From positions 1-55,220 of the forward strand of contig JBJEHD010000049.1 of the NCBI GenBank assembly GCA_051875715.1: 55,220 bases of DNA, read 5' to 3'. The notes beneath the pieces are model-generated. The model made no database searches and was not told where the DNA came from. It was given only the letters and a program-made list of their open reading frames with translations. The position numbers were made by a program, and so were the translations under genes. The stretch is from DYCT01 sp051875715 (GTDB lineage: Bacteria > Bacteroidota > Bacteroidia > Bacteroidales > Bacteroidaceae). Below, one piece after another: positions 10,287 through 19,128 of this stretch (positions within the stretch are counted from its first letter, which is position 1; every line of letters begins with the position of its first letter).

Positions 10287-10291
10287 CGAAC

Positions 10292-11488
10292 ATGAAAAAG
10301 AATCTCATCTATAGCCTGCTCGCCCTCCTGGCCGTCTCGTGTACGCCAAAGAGCGACAACCATTTCAGCAACCTGCCCCCAAAGGCAGACCCGGCCCTCA
10401 TCGGTCGGAAAATTGCCAACCGTTTCCTCTCGCAAGGGCATTCGCAATATGGCAGTCCGCTGCGGGTGAACGAACCACGCACACAAATCACCTATCCCGA
10501 TGTCTGCACCTGGCTCGGAGCCCTCTGGTTTGCCAAAGAGACCGGCGACTCCGAACTGACACGCCGCCTGACCGACCGGTTCGAACCGCTCTTCGGCCCG
10601 GAGTCGCACCTCCTGCCCAAGCCCAACCACGTGGACAACAATGTGTTCGGAGCCTTGCCTTTGGAGTTGTACCTGCAAACGGGCGAAGAACGCTATAAAG
10701 ACTTAGGGCTGGCCTATGCCGACTCGCAATGGGAACTGCCCGAAGGATGGACCCTGCAGGAGCAAAAGGCCTGCAAGAGTACGATGTATGGCGATTTCGT
10801 CGATGCAGATATCTTTCAAGCACCCCAAAAGGAATGGGCCGACAAAGGTTATTCGTGGCAAACGCGCTTTTGGCTGGACGACATGTTCATGATCACCACC
10901 ATACAGGCGCAAGCATACCGAGTCACGCACGACCGGAAATACATCGACCGTGCCGCCCGGGAAATGGTGCTCTACCTCGACTCCATCCAGCAACCATCCG
11001 GCCTGTTCTTCCACGCCCCCACGGCACCATTCTGCTGGGGACGAGGCAACGGATGGATGGCCGTCGGCATGGCCGAACTGCTACGTGTGCTCCCCGACGA
11101 CAATCCGGACAGAGATGCCATCATGCAGGGATATCTCAAAATGATGAGACGACTGAAAGAGATGCAGGACAGCGAAGGCATGTGGAAACAACTGGTGGAC
11201 GACCCTACCATGTGGGACGAAACCTCCGGCACAGCCATGTTCACCTACGCCATGATTCTCGGTGTGAAACACAAATGGCTGAAGGCTGACGAATATGGTC
11301 CGGCCGCCCGCAAAGCATGGATTGCCCTGGCCGCCCGTGTCAACGAACAGGGCGACGTAGAAGACGTATGCGAAGGCACCATGTTGGGTAGCGACAGCGA
11401 ACACTACCGAAACCGGAAAGCACTTGTAGGTGACCTGCACGGACAAGCCCCCGTCCTTTGGTGCGCCTATGCCTTGATCGCCAAATAA
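10292..11488 (+). CDS. GH105-type unsaturated uronyl/rhamnogalacturonyl hydrolase, lipoprotein
   Basis: The start at 10292 is chosen because MKKNLIYSLLALLAVSC gives a lipoprotein signal (Cys17); an in-frame ATG 33 bases earlier would bury it and overlap the previous gene. The 398-residue protein has the (alpha/alpha)6 GH88/GH105 signature: WLDDMFM (Asp196/Asp197), FCWGRGNGWMAVGMAELL and the late WDETSGTAMFTYAMILGV. The family hydrates the 4,5-double bond left by a polysaccharide lyase, releasing 4-deoxy-5-keto-uronate. The lipoprotein signal suggests attachment to a membrane facing the periplasm or surface. It supports the idea that lyases are encoded nearby and links the PUL to the kduI/kduD genes further downstream. 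Confidence 0.9.
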   Translation: MKKNLIYSLLALLAVSCTPKSDNHFSNLPPKADPALIGRKIANRFLSQGHSQYGSPLRVNEPRTQITYPDVCTWLGALWFAKETGDSELTRRLTDRFEPLFGPESHLLPKPNHVDNNVFGALPLELYLQTGEERYKDLGLAYADSQWELPEGWTLQEQKACKSTMYGDFVDADIFQAPQKEWADKGYSWQTRFWLDDMFMITTIQAQAYRVTHDRKYIDRAAREMVLYLDSIQQPSGLFFHAPTAPFCWGRGNGWMAVGMAELLRVLPDDNPDRDAIMQGYLKMMRRLKEMQDSEGMWKQLVDDPTMWDETSGTAMFTYAMILGVKHKWLKADEYGPAARKAWIALAARVNEQGDVEDVCEGTMLGSDSEHYRNRKALVGDLHGQAPVLWCAYALIAK

Positions 11489-11505
11489 TATTCACCAACA
11501 CCATT

Positions 11506-11514
11506 CCCCCCCCC
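11506..11514 (+). repeat. Poly-C tract (9 C) in the translation-initiation region
   Basis: Nine C in a row end nine bases before the ATG at 11523, in the place where a ribosome-binding region would be. Length changes would alter the leader of the next gene without changing its frame. Confidence 0.7.
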
Positions 11515-11522
11515 GTTCAACG

Positions 11523-14500
11523 ATGAGACGTCTTCTTTCCTGTCTGTTTCTTGCACTGTGCGTCCTACCGGGATACACCCGGCCCGACCGGCTCACAACA
11601 GCCCATCCGGAAGTTGTATTTCAGTATACGAACCCGTTCGACTTGCCTTTGTACGAATGGCCCCGTACATTGATTGACTACCCTGTCTGCTTCGACAAGG
11701 ACATCGATGCCGAGCACCGGTTGGAGTTGACCGACCGGGAAACAGGAAAACCGATCCCTTTCCAACTGGCAGACAAACGGTATGAAGACGGCCGCCTCGT
11801 AGCCGCACGCATCTATTTCTTCGCCTCCCTGCCACGGGGCGGAAGTTACAACTATGTCCTGCATCTAGGCGAACGTACAGCCCCCTTGGCCGAGCAGCCC
11901 GTCCGCATTGAGCGCCAGGAAACAAAATGGACGGTCGGGACTGATGCATTTGCCGTCACACTGCCCTCTGGCCTCGAGGCCGAAGGACATCAAGCACCCG
12001 CCCCCGTCTGTTCCGTCCGCAAAGGCAATCGGACCATCGGCACGGGGCGGCTATACTCGCCACACCACCGGATTGTCCGGATGGAGACATCGGTGGAGGA
12101 AAGCGGTGACTTGTTTGCCTTGTGCAAGGTATGCTACCTGCTGGAGAACGGGGCCACTTACCGCGCCCGCATCCAGGTAGTACAAGGCTACCCGTTCGTC
12201 GTCCTCGACGAGGAGATAGAAGGCCTGACGCAAGCCGACAGCGTGTATCTCGAGATGGAGTGGAACGGCTTTCACCCCACACGTAAATACGTCAACTGGG
12301 ACCGCCAAAAGGAAATGGCCATAGGCGACGGCATCCCCATCGAACAGCCCACCTACACCAACTACAGCCAGGAAGACCCATTCTGGACCGGCAGCGGATG
12401 GGTGGAGGAGGTGGACAAGCAAATGATCTACCGCCTGCTGCCCTTCGGCGGAAACTCCACTCGTGAGCAGGTGCCTGCCATGACGTTTTGGGAGACCGGA
12501 CGGGGAGCCGCCGAACTGGGCTTCTTCGTCTACGACCACCTTCGCTGGAACGACCGCCAATACGGCATCTGGCAACCCACTTCAGACCTCTCGGTTTATT
12601 TCCGTTATACCCACCAAACACTCTATTGCCGCTACCCCATCCTGGCCGGCACACGATCCACAGCCATCGCCCTGACCAGCGTGGAAGCAGAACAACCGAA
12701 GGTCGACCAGTTCAACCACGACATCGACCAAGTGGCAGACAAAGGGGGCAAAGACCGCTCAACAGAGATGGGATTCCGCTATTCTATGATGTTGCACCGC
12801 CAATATGCCTTGCTCTCCTTGAACCGCGTCAAGAACTGGGTGCTGACCTACCCCGCACATGGACGCAGGCCGCAAAACCCGTTTGACAAGCGACCGATGC
12901 GGAAAACGGCAGACCAATTCTACCGGCAAATAATCGTCTCGCCCATGGCCTACTACATGACCGGCCAGAACGGTTTTCCAGGCATCCACTCCATCGCCCA
13001 TCGGCCCATCTACTCCCAATGGACACAAGACTACTTGGAGCACTACCCTGCGCTTTCGCCCGAACAACGCACCACGGTAGAGGGGTTGTTCCTGCTGGCG
13101 GGCTACGTCAACATGCTCGAATCCATGAACGCCGTCCGCTTCTCGCTGGCCGGTGCGGCCAACATGGCTGCCGACGGATGGGCCGTGACAGGCCAGACCG
13201 CCTTCCTGTTCCCTGAACATCCCATGGCCAAGGAATGGGCCGACTATTATCAGAAGATGATTGAAATCAACGGGAAGTTCTACACCCGCCCCGCAGTCGG
13301 GTGCTACCAGTCATCGGGCGGACGATGGGTGGAAAGCCTCGGAATCTACAACTGGGCCTACCTGCGCCCTACCGCCCACTCCAACATTGCCCTTGAATGC
13401 TACGACGGGAAGAACCGTATGGCGGACTCCTGCATGGCCGAACGGGGCAAGTGGATGGTGGACATGACAACCGCCGCACGAACCTATGCACCACACGGCG
13501 CACACGGAGGCGGACGAGAGGTGCCACGCTTCGCACCCGTCTACGAGCTGGGCAATTGGCTGCAACACTTCGACCCATTGACGGCCGAACACCTGCGTTG
13601 GTTGGGCCCGATGGGCAAAGACGTGGAAGAACGGCCGAACGACACCCCATGGGCCAAAGTACACCAACGTCAACACGACACGTCCGACCAAGGGACCAAT
13701 CCGCACCTCCGCAGCTGCAAATATACCGGACACGGCATCGTTCTCCGGGCCGGAGTCGACACGGATGAGGAGATTTCCATCCACCTGGACCAAATAGACA
13801 AAGGACCCAACTACCGATGGGGATACCAAGGGCAAGGACACACGGGCGGACTCTACTTCTACACGAAAGACAAAGTCTATAGCGGACATGAGAACGAGGC
13901 CGCCGGCGACCATGCACAAAACAATACCGACGGGGTCACAAACTTCGGCGTCATGAAAGACGGCACCTTCTGCACCATCGGCATGAACGAACTCGTCGCT
14001 CCGCTCTATGATCTGGGCGAGGTGCAAATGGCCGAACTGCGTTCTGACAGCGGACCGGCCTCGACCTCCTGGCCGGAATACCTCTCGCGAAGCATCCTGT
14101 TGGTCGGGACCGACTACTTCATCCTCTACGACCAGACCGGCACCAACTGGAGAGCCTTCCATCGCTTCTCCTGGTTTGTACAGAAAGAAGACGAGTTTCC
14201 CGACATCATCTTCGTAGGCAAATCGCGTCCAGACCATTGGTACAAGGCCGAAACCCGGCAAGCCAAGGGATTCTACCGCGACGGGGCCGGCTCACTGCTC
14301 ACGCTGGTCACCCATAAGAAATCGGCCATTCGATTGATGGACGGAAAGACCACAACTCCACCATTGTTCCCCTCCGAAGGGATACAAGAGTTCATGCCGC
14401 AAAACAAAGACTATCCGGAAGGCGTCCTGCGGATTTCCGCTCCGCAAAGCACCGACTGGGTGTTCCGCAAGGGGACTGGCATCCGATTCATCACCGACTC

Positions 14501-15533
14501 AATCCGCTTCGAGGGCGAAGCCGGCGTTGCCCGTCAAAAATCGGACGGCCGGTGGACGTTGGCCTTGCTAAAAGGGAAAGAAATAGCAGCCGGAGGTTTC
14601 GGGCTGACTCTGCAGGACACGGAAGAGACGGCCGTCTCCCTTACTTGCACATCCCCTTCCTCGTGCATCGGCCGGTTTCAGTCCGACGGCAAGGGCACAC
14701 TCCTCCTGCGAGGACTTACAGGAGGACGCCTTTTCGTGGACGGCATAGCCTACGAGAGCAAAGAACTTGTCGTCCGCTTGCCACAAGGAAGCCACACGAT
14801 TGAATATACCACTCGCGATGCCATGCCTCTGCCTTCGACCATCGACCACACGGTCCGAACTGCCGACGGAGCCGACATCTTCGTCCAAATGCCCACGGGC
14901 GTAAAGGAGGTACGACTTGAACTGTCGGCCGACGGCGGAAAGTCCTGGCGCACATTGGCAACGACCCGCCGCCTACCATACCGGCTGAAAGGACTGCCGC
15001 TGGGCAAATACCACGTCCGGGCCATATCGCTCAACGGGAAGCGGGAGGCCGACCAAGCCGACGAGTATCCCATCTATCTGACTGAAGGCCCCAACGCCAC
15101 ACCCGAAGGACTGAAACTCCGGCTTGGACACGGAACAGTCGAAGCATCGTGGGGGCAGGTGCTTGGAGCAAAAACTTACCGACTCTACCGCCGGAAGCAA
15201 GGAGAACAACCGTTCCATCTCGTCTACGAAGGCCAAATGCCTCGGTTTACCGATACACAGGCCGAGGGCGTCGTCCCCTGTGCCGCGTGTCCGGGAAGCC
15301 AAGACAATCCCTCGCCGCTTCCTGCCGATGTCGTGGTATATGAATACACGGTCACCGTGGTCGATGGCCTTGGAGAGAGTGCACAAGCCCCCGTGGTCGA
15401 TACACATCCCTATAGTTGGAGCAATTGGTATCCAGCCACTCCGTGGCGGTTCAAACGTCGTTCGGCCTTTTGGGCCGAGCCCTACGTCACACCCGAACAG
15501 ATGCCTCCTCTCTACTATCCCGACAACAAGTAG
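11523..15533 (+). CDS. Very large secreted multidomain protein, polysaccharide-lyase-like
   Basis: 1336 residues with a signal peptide (about 1-20). The N-terminal part (about 25-260: NPFDLPLYEWPRTLIDYPV, DRETGKPIPFQLADKRYEDG) resembles the RIFT-barrel N-domain of PcRGLX/YetA-type rhamnogalacturonan lyases. The middle (about 400-720) is helical with GHGIV, HGAHGGGREVPRF and repeated Trp/Tyr, as in an alpha/alpha toroid. Residues 720-950 (RSILLVGTDYFILYDQTG) look like the beta-sandwich of heparinase II/III-like enzymes. Two Fn3-like modules close the protein (about 1100-1190 and 1195-1300). It is the last gene of the PUL run and has a 9-C tract just before the start. A lyase role is an inference from architecture and from the adjacent GH105 gene; I cannot name a PL family with certainty. 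Confidence 0.6.
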   Translation: MRRLLSCLFLALCVLPGYTRPDRLTTAHPEVVFQYTNPFDLPLYEWPRTLIDYPVCFDKDIDAEHRLELTDRETGKPIPFQLADKRYEDGRLVAARIYFFASLPRGGSYNYVLHLGERTAPLAEQPVRIERQETKWTVGTDAFAVTLPSGLEAEGHQAPAPVCSVRKGNRTIGTGRLYSPHHRIVRMETSVEESGDLFALCKVCYLLENGATYRARIQVVQGYPFVVLDEEIEGLTQADSVYLEMEWNGFHPTRKYVNWDRQKEMAIGDGIPIEQPTYTNYSQEDPFWTGSGWVEEVDKQMIYRLLPFGGNSTREQVPAMTFWETGRGAAELGFFVYDHLRWNDRQYGIWQPTSDLSVYFRYTHQTLYCRYPILAGTRSTAIALTSVEAEQPKVDQFNHDIDQVADKGGKDRSTEMGFRYSMMLHRQYALLSLNRVKNWVLTYPAHGRRPQNPFDKRPMRKTADQFYRQIIVSPMAYYMTGQNGFPGIHSIAHRPIYSQWTQDYLEHYPALSPEQRTTVEGLFLLAGYVNMLESMNAVRFSLAGAANMAADGWAVTGQTAFLFPEHPMAKEWADYYQKMIEINGKFYTRPAVGCYQSSGGRWVESLGIYNWAYLRPTAHSNIALECYDGKNRMADSCMAERGKWMVDMTTAARTYAPHGAHGGGREVPRFAPVYELGNWLQHFDPLTAEHLRWLGPMGKDVEERPNDTPWAKVHQRQHDTSDQGTNPHLRSCKYTGHGIVLRAGVDTDEEISIHLDQIDKGPNYRWGYQGQGHTGGLYFYTKDKVYSGHENEAAGDHAQNNTDGVTNFGVMKDGTFCTIGMNELVAPLYDLGEVQMAELRSDSGPASTSWPEYLSRSILLVGTDYFILYDQTGTNWRAFHRFSWFVQKEDEFPDIIFVGKSRPDHWYKAETRQAKGFYRDGAGSLLTLVTHKKSAIRLMDGKTTTPPLFPSEGIQEFMPQNKDYPEGVLRISAPQSTDWVFRKGTGIRFITDSIRFEGEAGVARQKSDGRWTLALLKGKEIAAGGFGLTLQDTEETAVSLTCTSPSSCIGRFQSDGKGTLLLRGLTGGRLFVDGIAYESKELVVRLPQGSHTIEYTTRDAMPLPSTIDHTVRTADGADIFVQMPTGVKEVRLELSADGGKSWRTLATTRRLPYRLKGLPLGKYHVRAISLNGKREADQADEYPIYLTEGPNATPEGLKLRLGHGTVEASWGQVLGAKTYRLYRRKQGEQPFHLVYEGQMPRFTDTQAEGVVPCAACPGSQDNPSPLPADVVVYEYTVTVVDGLGESAQAPVVDTHPYSWSNWYPATPWRFKRRSAFWAEPYVTPEQMPPLYYPDNK

Positions 15534-15571
15534 GGTGCACGTGCAACCCTTATACCGAACCATGCGACTTA

Positions 15572-15738
15572 AACCCAAATCGGTCATTAGCATTATGATG
15601 ATAACAACTTCTATTTTTTGAACAGATGTGTTCTCGTTTTGAGGGCGCAATGGGGCTCCATTGTAACCGAGAAACGGGAAGACAGATGCCAAAAAGAAAG
15701 TTCGTTTGCGCATAAAGGACTAATGACCGTTTTGGGTT
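15572..15738. mobile_element. MITE-like element, copy 1 (inverted relative to copies 2 and 3)
   Basis: A 167-base element bounded by terminal inverted repeats: AACCCAAATCGGTCATTAG at the left, and at the right the reverse complement of AACCCAAAACGGTCATTAG. It has no coding capacity. Internal blocks recur in inverted orientation at 18113-18248 and 38110-38227. It lies 38 bases after the stop of the preceding gene. The form fits a non-autonomous transposable or REP-like element; no clear target duplication is seen. Confidence 0.75.
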
Positions 15739-15803
15739 AAAGAGCCATCAAACGCATCTGTGACAGATTATTGACAAAAAAAGTGGTTTTGAGATTATTT
15801 TGC

Positions 15804-15811
15804 TATATTTG
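15804..15811 (+). promoter_or_regulatory. Bacteroides -7 box for the NPCBM gene
   Basis: TATATTTG matches TAnnTTTG, 37 bases before the start codon at 15849. The nearest upstream TTTG is only 12 bases away rather than about 20, so the -33 element is uncertain. Confidence 0.5.
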
Positions 15812-15848
15812 TGAGCATATTATTACCAACGATTAAACCACAGAAGTC

Positions 15849-18047
15849 ATGAAAAAACTACAGTGCATCCTCTTTGTCTCCATGATAACAATGGCCGCAA
15901 TATGGCCCACCTGCGGCTACTCGCAAGCGGCGGGCCGCGTATATCTCGACGCATGTACGCCCGTAAACAAACACGGCTACAAGGTGGCGAAGGATTTTCT
16001 TTTCGATGTCATCAAGATGGGCGGCGTGAGCTATTCGCACGGCTTCGGACTCTTCACCACCTATGGCCCGACGAAGCCTGGATATGTGGAATACAGCCTG
16101 AAGGGAAACTATAAGACACTGACCTTTGTCCTGGGATGCTACACCAACGACGACCAGAACTATTCGAAAGCCATCTTCCACATCACCGGCAACGGCAATC
16201 GCCTGTTCGAACGCCTGGTGGCTGGATACGACGTGCCGGAGCAGGTGACGCTCGACGTGACCGGCATCGACATACTGCGTTTCGAAATCGTGCAAAACGA
16301 CGTGAACATAGGCATAGCCGACCCGGTGCTCTGGACAGCTTCCCAAAAGCCTGCCGACAAGGCCAAGACCGATGTGGCGACGGGCAAACCGATGATGCTG
16401 GTGCGCGACCTGCGCCCCTACAAGCAAAGCAACTTCCACAAATGCATCTCGCAGGACCCGAAAGCCAACGACCTCCGCGAGGTGAAAATCAACGGCAAGA
16501 CCTACACTTCGGGCGTGGAATTTGATGCCAACATGCAACTCATTGGACAAGACGAGCGCCACACGTTCTTCAACCTTGGCGGGAAATATGCCACCCTGAA
16601 CTTCACGGCCGGCCCTAAAGATTCAGACAGCGGCACGCTGGGCGTAGCATGGATCGTCGTGAAAGGCGACGACAAGATACTCCTTGAGGAGGAGGTGGGC
16701 GAAGGAAACCTTGCCAAAACATTCACCGTGGACGTCAGCGGCTGCAAATGGATCAGCCTTACCAGCCAGCAGTCGAAGGGCTCGAGCCGCATGGCCGTAG
16801 TCGACGCCATGGTATACCCCGAAGGGTATGCCGTCCCCAACGAGAACACGAGCGGCGAAACGCTTGCGACATCGGCCGAGGCGAAGAAACTGCCCGACGT
16901 ATGCAAACTTATCTCCAACATCGAGCCCTATGCGGTGGGTGGCGGCATCAGCCGCGAAAACATGGTGTACAACGGCAAATCGGACTATATCACCTTCTCG
17001 ATGGGAGGCATACAATACAGCGAAGGGCTCATACTCCAATCGAGCACCAACGTCCTGCAAGACAACACCCGCTCGCATGCCATCTTCAACCTGGAAGGCG
17101 AATTCGACCACATCAGCTTCACGACGGGCTGGATAAGCAAGTGCGGCGTGCTCAAAAATGACACATTGCGCATTTATGCCGACGACCAAGTGGTGTTCAA
17201 CGAGCCGCTCATTGCCACTTCGGAGAACAAGCAGTACACGGTGCCCATCCGGAAATGCCGAAAACTGATGTTCGAGAAGCGCGGCATGACGAGCCTCAAC
17301 CACCCGGCGTTCGGCGTCGCCGACATTGTGCTCTATCGCGGCCAGCCGGTGGACAACGACCTGTTCGTCCATCCCAAACCCAACTGCCCCGACCAGATCG
17401 ACCTCATCGACCTCTCGAAGCCTTATATCCACTACGTCAGCTCGCTCAAGGACCATCAGAGCGAACTGCTGAAGGACGGAACATCGAAACGCAACTTCTT
17501 CACCATGCCTAACGGCGAACGCATCTACAAATGCTTCCTGCTCAAGACCTCGGTGCATTTCGACGTCGAGATGGGCCCCACCGGCGAACCCTCGGCAGGC
17601 GTCATGGCAGGCATGCTTGGCTCGGCCATCATGGTGGGCACAGTGGGCAACCTCGCCATATCGGCCGTCAACCCCTTCGGCGCACTTATCGCCCTTGCAG
17701 CGGGCGGCACGGCCCACGAATCGTCATGCGCGGCCTTCAACACATGGGGCGAATACGACTACATCACCTTCACCGTGGCTTGCCACAAGCCCGAGAACGG
17801 GGCAAACGATCCCATTTCCTTAAAAACCGACCCTGTGGACAAACTCCTTATTGGAGCCGACGGCAAAACGGTGGCCACCATCGACGTATGTGACGACATG
17901 AAGCCCACGACCTATACTGTTCCCATTGCCAAAGCCCGACAACTCATGTTCTGGCTGCAGTGTGGCAACTGGAACTCGGGGCAGTTCATCTTCTACGACT
18001 TGAAACTCAGCCGCGGCAACACGGCGCCTGCAGCAGTTCAGCCTTAG
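15849..18047 (+). CDS. Secreted protein with four NPCBM-like carbohydrate-binding domains
   Basis: 732 residues with a signal peptide (cleavage near GYSQ, residue 26). Four diverged copies of an NPCBM/NEW2-like jelly-roll can be seen at about 28-165, 185-328, 350-508 and 525-728. Each has the 'K/G-x-Y-x-x-G' entry (GGVSYSHGFGLF, GKTYTSGVEFDA, GGIQYSEGLILQ, GERIYKCFLLKT), a 'hF-L-G-YD/T-hTF' strand (EYSLKGNYKTLTFVLG, FFNLGGKYATLNFTAG) and a closing 'V-D-V-S-G-C/I' strand. The family binds glycans, often of host or plant origin. The fourth copy is interrupted by a 40-residue Gly/Ala-rich hydrophobic stretch (about 585-625). There is no catalytic domain. It follows the PUL but has its own promoter and terminator, so it may be independent of it. 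Confidence 0.72.
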   Translation: MKKLQCILFVSMITMAAIWPTCGYSQAAGRVYLDACTPVNKHGYKVAKDFLFDVIKMGGVSYSHGFGLFTTYGPTKPGYVEYSLKGNYKTLTFVLGCYTNDDQNYSKAIFHITGNGNRLFERLVAGYDVPEQVTLDVTGIDILRFEIVQNDVNIGIADPVLWTASQKPADKAKTDVATGKPMMLVRDLRPYKQSNFHKCISQDPKANDLREVKINGKTYTSGVEFDANMQLIGQDERHTFFNLGGKYATLNFTAGPKDSDSGTLGVAWIVVKGDDKILLEEEVGEGNLAKTFTVDVSGCKWISLTSQQSKGSSRMAVVDAMVYPEGYAVPNENTSGETLATSAEAKKLPDVCKLISNIEPYAVGGGISRENMVYNGKSDYITFSMGGIQYSEGLILQSSTNVLQDNTRSHAIFNLEGEFDHISFTTGWISKCGVLKNDTLRIYADDQVVFNEPLIATSENKQYTVPIRKCRKLMFEKRGMTSLNHPAFGVADIVLYRGQPVDNDLFVHPKPNCPDQIDLIDLSKPYIHYVSSLKDHQSELLKDGTSKRNFFTMPNGERIYKCFLLKTSVHFDVEMGPTGEPSAGVMAGMLGSAIMVGTVGNLAISAVNPFGALIALAAGGTAHESSCAAFNTWGEYDYITFTVACHKPENGANDPISLKTDPVDKLLIGADGKTVATIDVCDDMKPTTYTVPIAKARQLMFWLQCGNWNSGQFIFYDLKLSRGNTAPAAVQP

Positions 18048-18070
18048 GAGGAACGGCTGAACTCTCTTTT
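18035..18070 (+). terminator. Terminator hairpin overlapping the NPCBM stop codon
   Basis: Arms AGTTCAGCC (18035-18043) and GGCTGAACT (18055-18063) are followed by CTCTTTTG. The TAG stop of the upstream gene lies in the loop. Confidence 0.65.
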
Positions 18071-18112
18071 GCGGTCGGATTCGCTATGTTTTATATCGAA
18101 ATCTCGACCTTA

Positions 18113-18248
18113 AACCCAAATCGGTCATTAGGCCTTTATGCGCAAACGAACTCTCTTTTTGGCATCTGTCTTCCCGTTTCTCGGTTACAATGGAGTCCCA
18201 TTGCGCCCTCAAAACGAGAAGTTATTACGCAAATGACCGATTCGAGTT
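18113..18248. mobile_element. MITE-like element, copy 2
   Basis: 136 bases starting AACCCAAATCGGTCATTAG; the right end carries a diverged terminal repeat (AATGACCGATTCGAGTT). It shares its left and central blocks with the inverse of copy 1 and lacks part of the right block. The right end supplies bases 18247-18248 of the stop codon of the DpnA-type methylase, so the element marks the left edge of the AT-rich island. Confidence 0.7.
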
Positions 18249-19128
18249 AGAAAGGCAAATCCAGTTCATAACACATACAAGGTTCTTCTATAACATCCAA
18301 TTGAGGTTCTTCAAACATAGGTGATTGGATTTGTAGTTTCTTCAAATACAATGTACGTTTAGACGCATTGCTAATCTCCTCACGACGAGCCCTGCTCAAT
18401 TCTAAGAATTTCTCGTCTTGGTCTATGCCAAGGAAACGGCGTCCAAGAAGAGTGGCTGCAATTCCTGTTGTACTGCTACCTGTAAATGGGTCCAAAATCC
18501 ATGCACCAGGAAGAGTCGATGCCTGAATGATACGAGAAAGAACACACAATGGTTTTTGTGTGGGATGCTTCCCACACGACTTCTCCCATGGTGCGATTGC
18601 CGGCAGCCGCCACACATCACGCATTTGAGTGCCTCCATTCATTTGTTTCATTAGTTCATAGTTGAAATAATGAGGTACTTTGGGTTCTTTACGAGCCCAA
18701 AGTATGTATTCCGCTGAATAGGTAAAATATCTGCAGGACAGATTGGGTGGCGGATTTGTTTTCTCCCAAGTGATACAGTTTAATATTTTGAAACCTAACT
18801 CCGTAAGACAGCGGGCAACTGAAAAGATATTATGGTAAGTGCCACTTATCCAAATTGTGCCATTGCTTTTTAATTTATCCCGACAGGCCATAATCCAGGA
18901 TTTATCAAACTGATAATCCTCTTCATAGCCTTTGGATTTGTCCCAATCACCTTTATTGACAGAAACCATTTTACCACTCTGAACGCTTATGCCTCCATTT
19001 GAAAGATGATATGGAGGATCTGCGAAGATCATATCAAACTTGAATTTAAACGAACTCAGCAAGTTAATACAATCCCCCTTCAAAAGGGTAAAATCTCTAC
19101 TCTCTGACTTATAATAAGCTACAGGCAT
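18247..19128 (-). CDS. dpnA: DpnA-type adenine-N6 methyltransferase (second methylase of a DpnII system)
   Basis: 293 residues of the beta-class N6-adenine methyltransferases: catalytic DPPY at 37-40 (MIFADPPYHLS) comes before the AdoMet motif DPFTGSST at 213-220, with the target-recognition region between them. HPTQKPLCVLSRII precedes the AdoMet motif as in M.DpnA/MboIB proteins. It should methylate GATC, including single-stranded DNA if it behaves like DpnA. The gene abuts the endonuclease (stop-to-start, no spacer) and is last in a dam-endonuclease-dpnA operon. Its stop codon overlaps the end of a repeat element. AT-rich compared with the flanks. Confidence 0.9.
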   Translation of the reverse strand: MPVAYYKSESRDFTLLKGDCINLLSSFKFKFDMIFADPPYHLSNGGISVQSGKMVSVNKGDWDKSKGYEEDYQFDKSWIMACRDKLKSNGTIWISGTYHNIFSVARCLTELGFKILNCITWEKTNPPPNLSCRYFTYSAEYILWARKEPKVPHYFNYELMKQMNGGTQMRDVWRLPAIAPWEKSCGKHPTQKPLCVLSRIIQASTLPGAWILDPFTGSSTTGIAATLLGRRFLGIDQDEKFLELSRARREEISNASKRTLYLKKLQIQSPMFEEPQLDVIEEPCMCYELDLPF

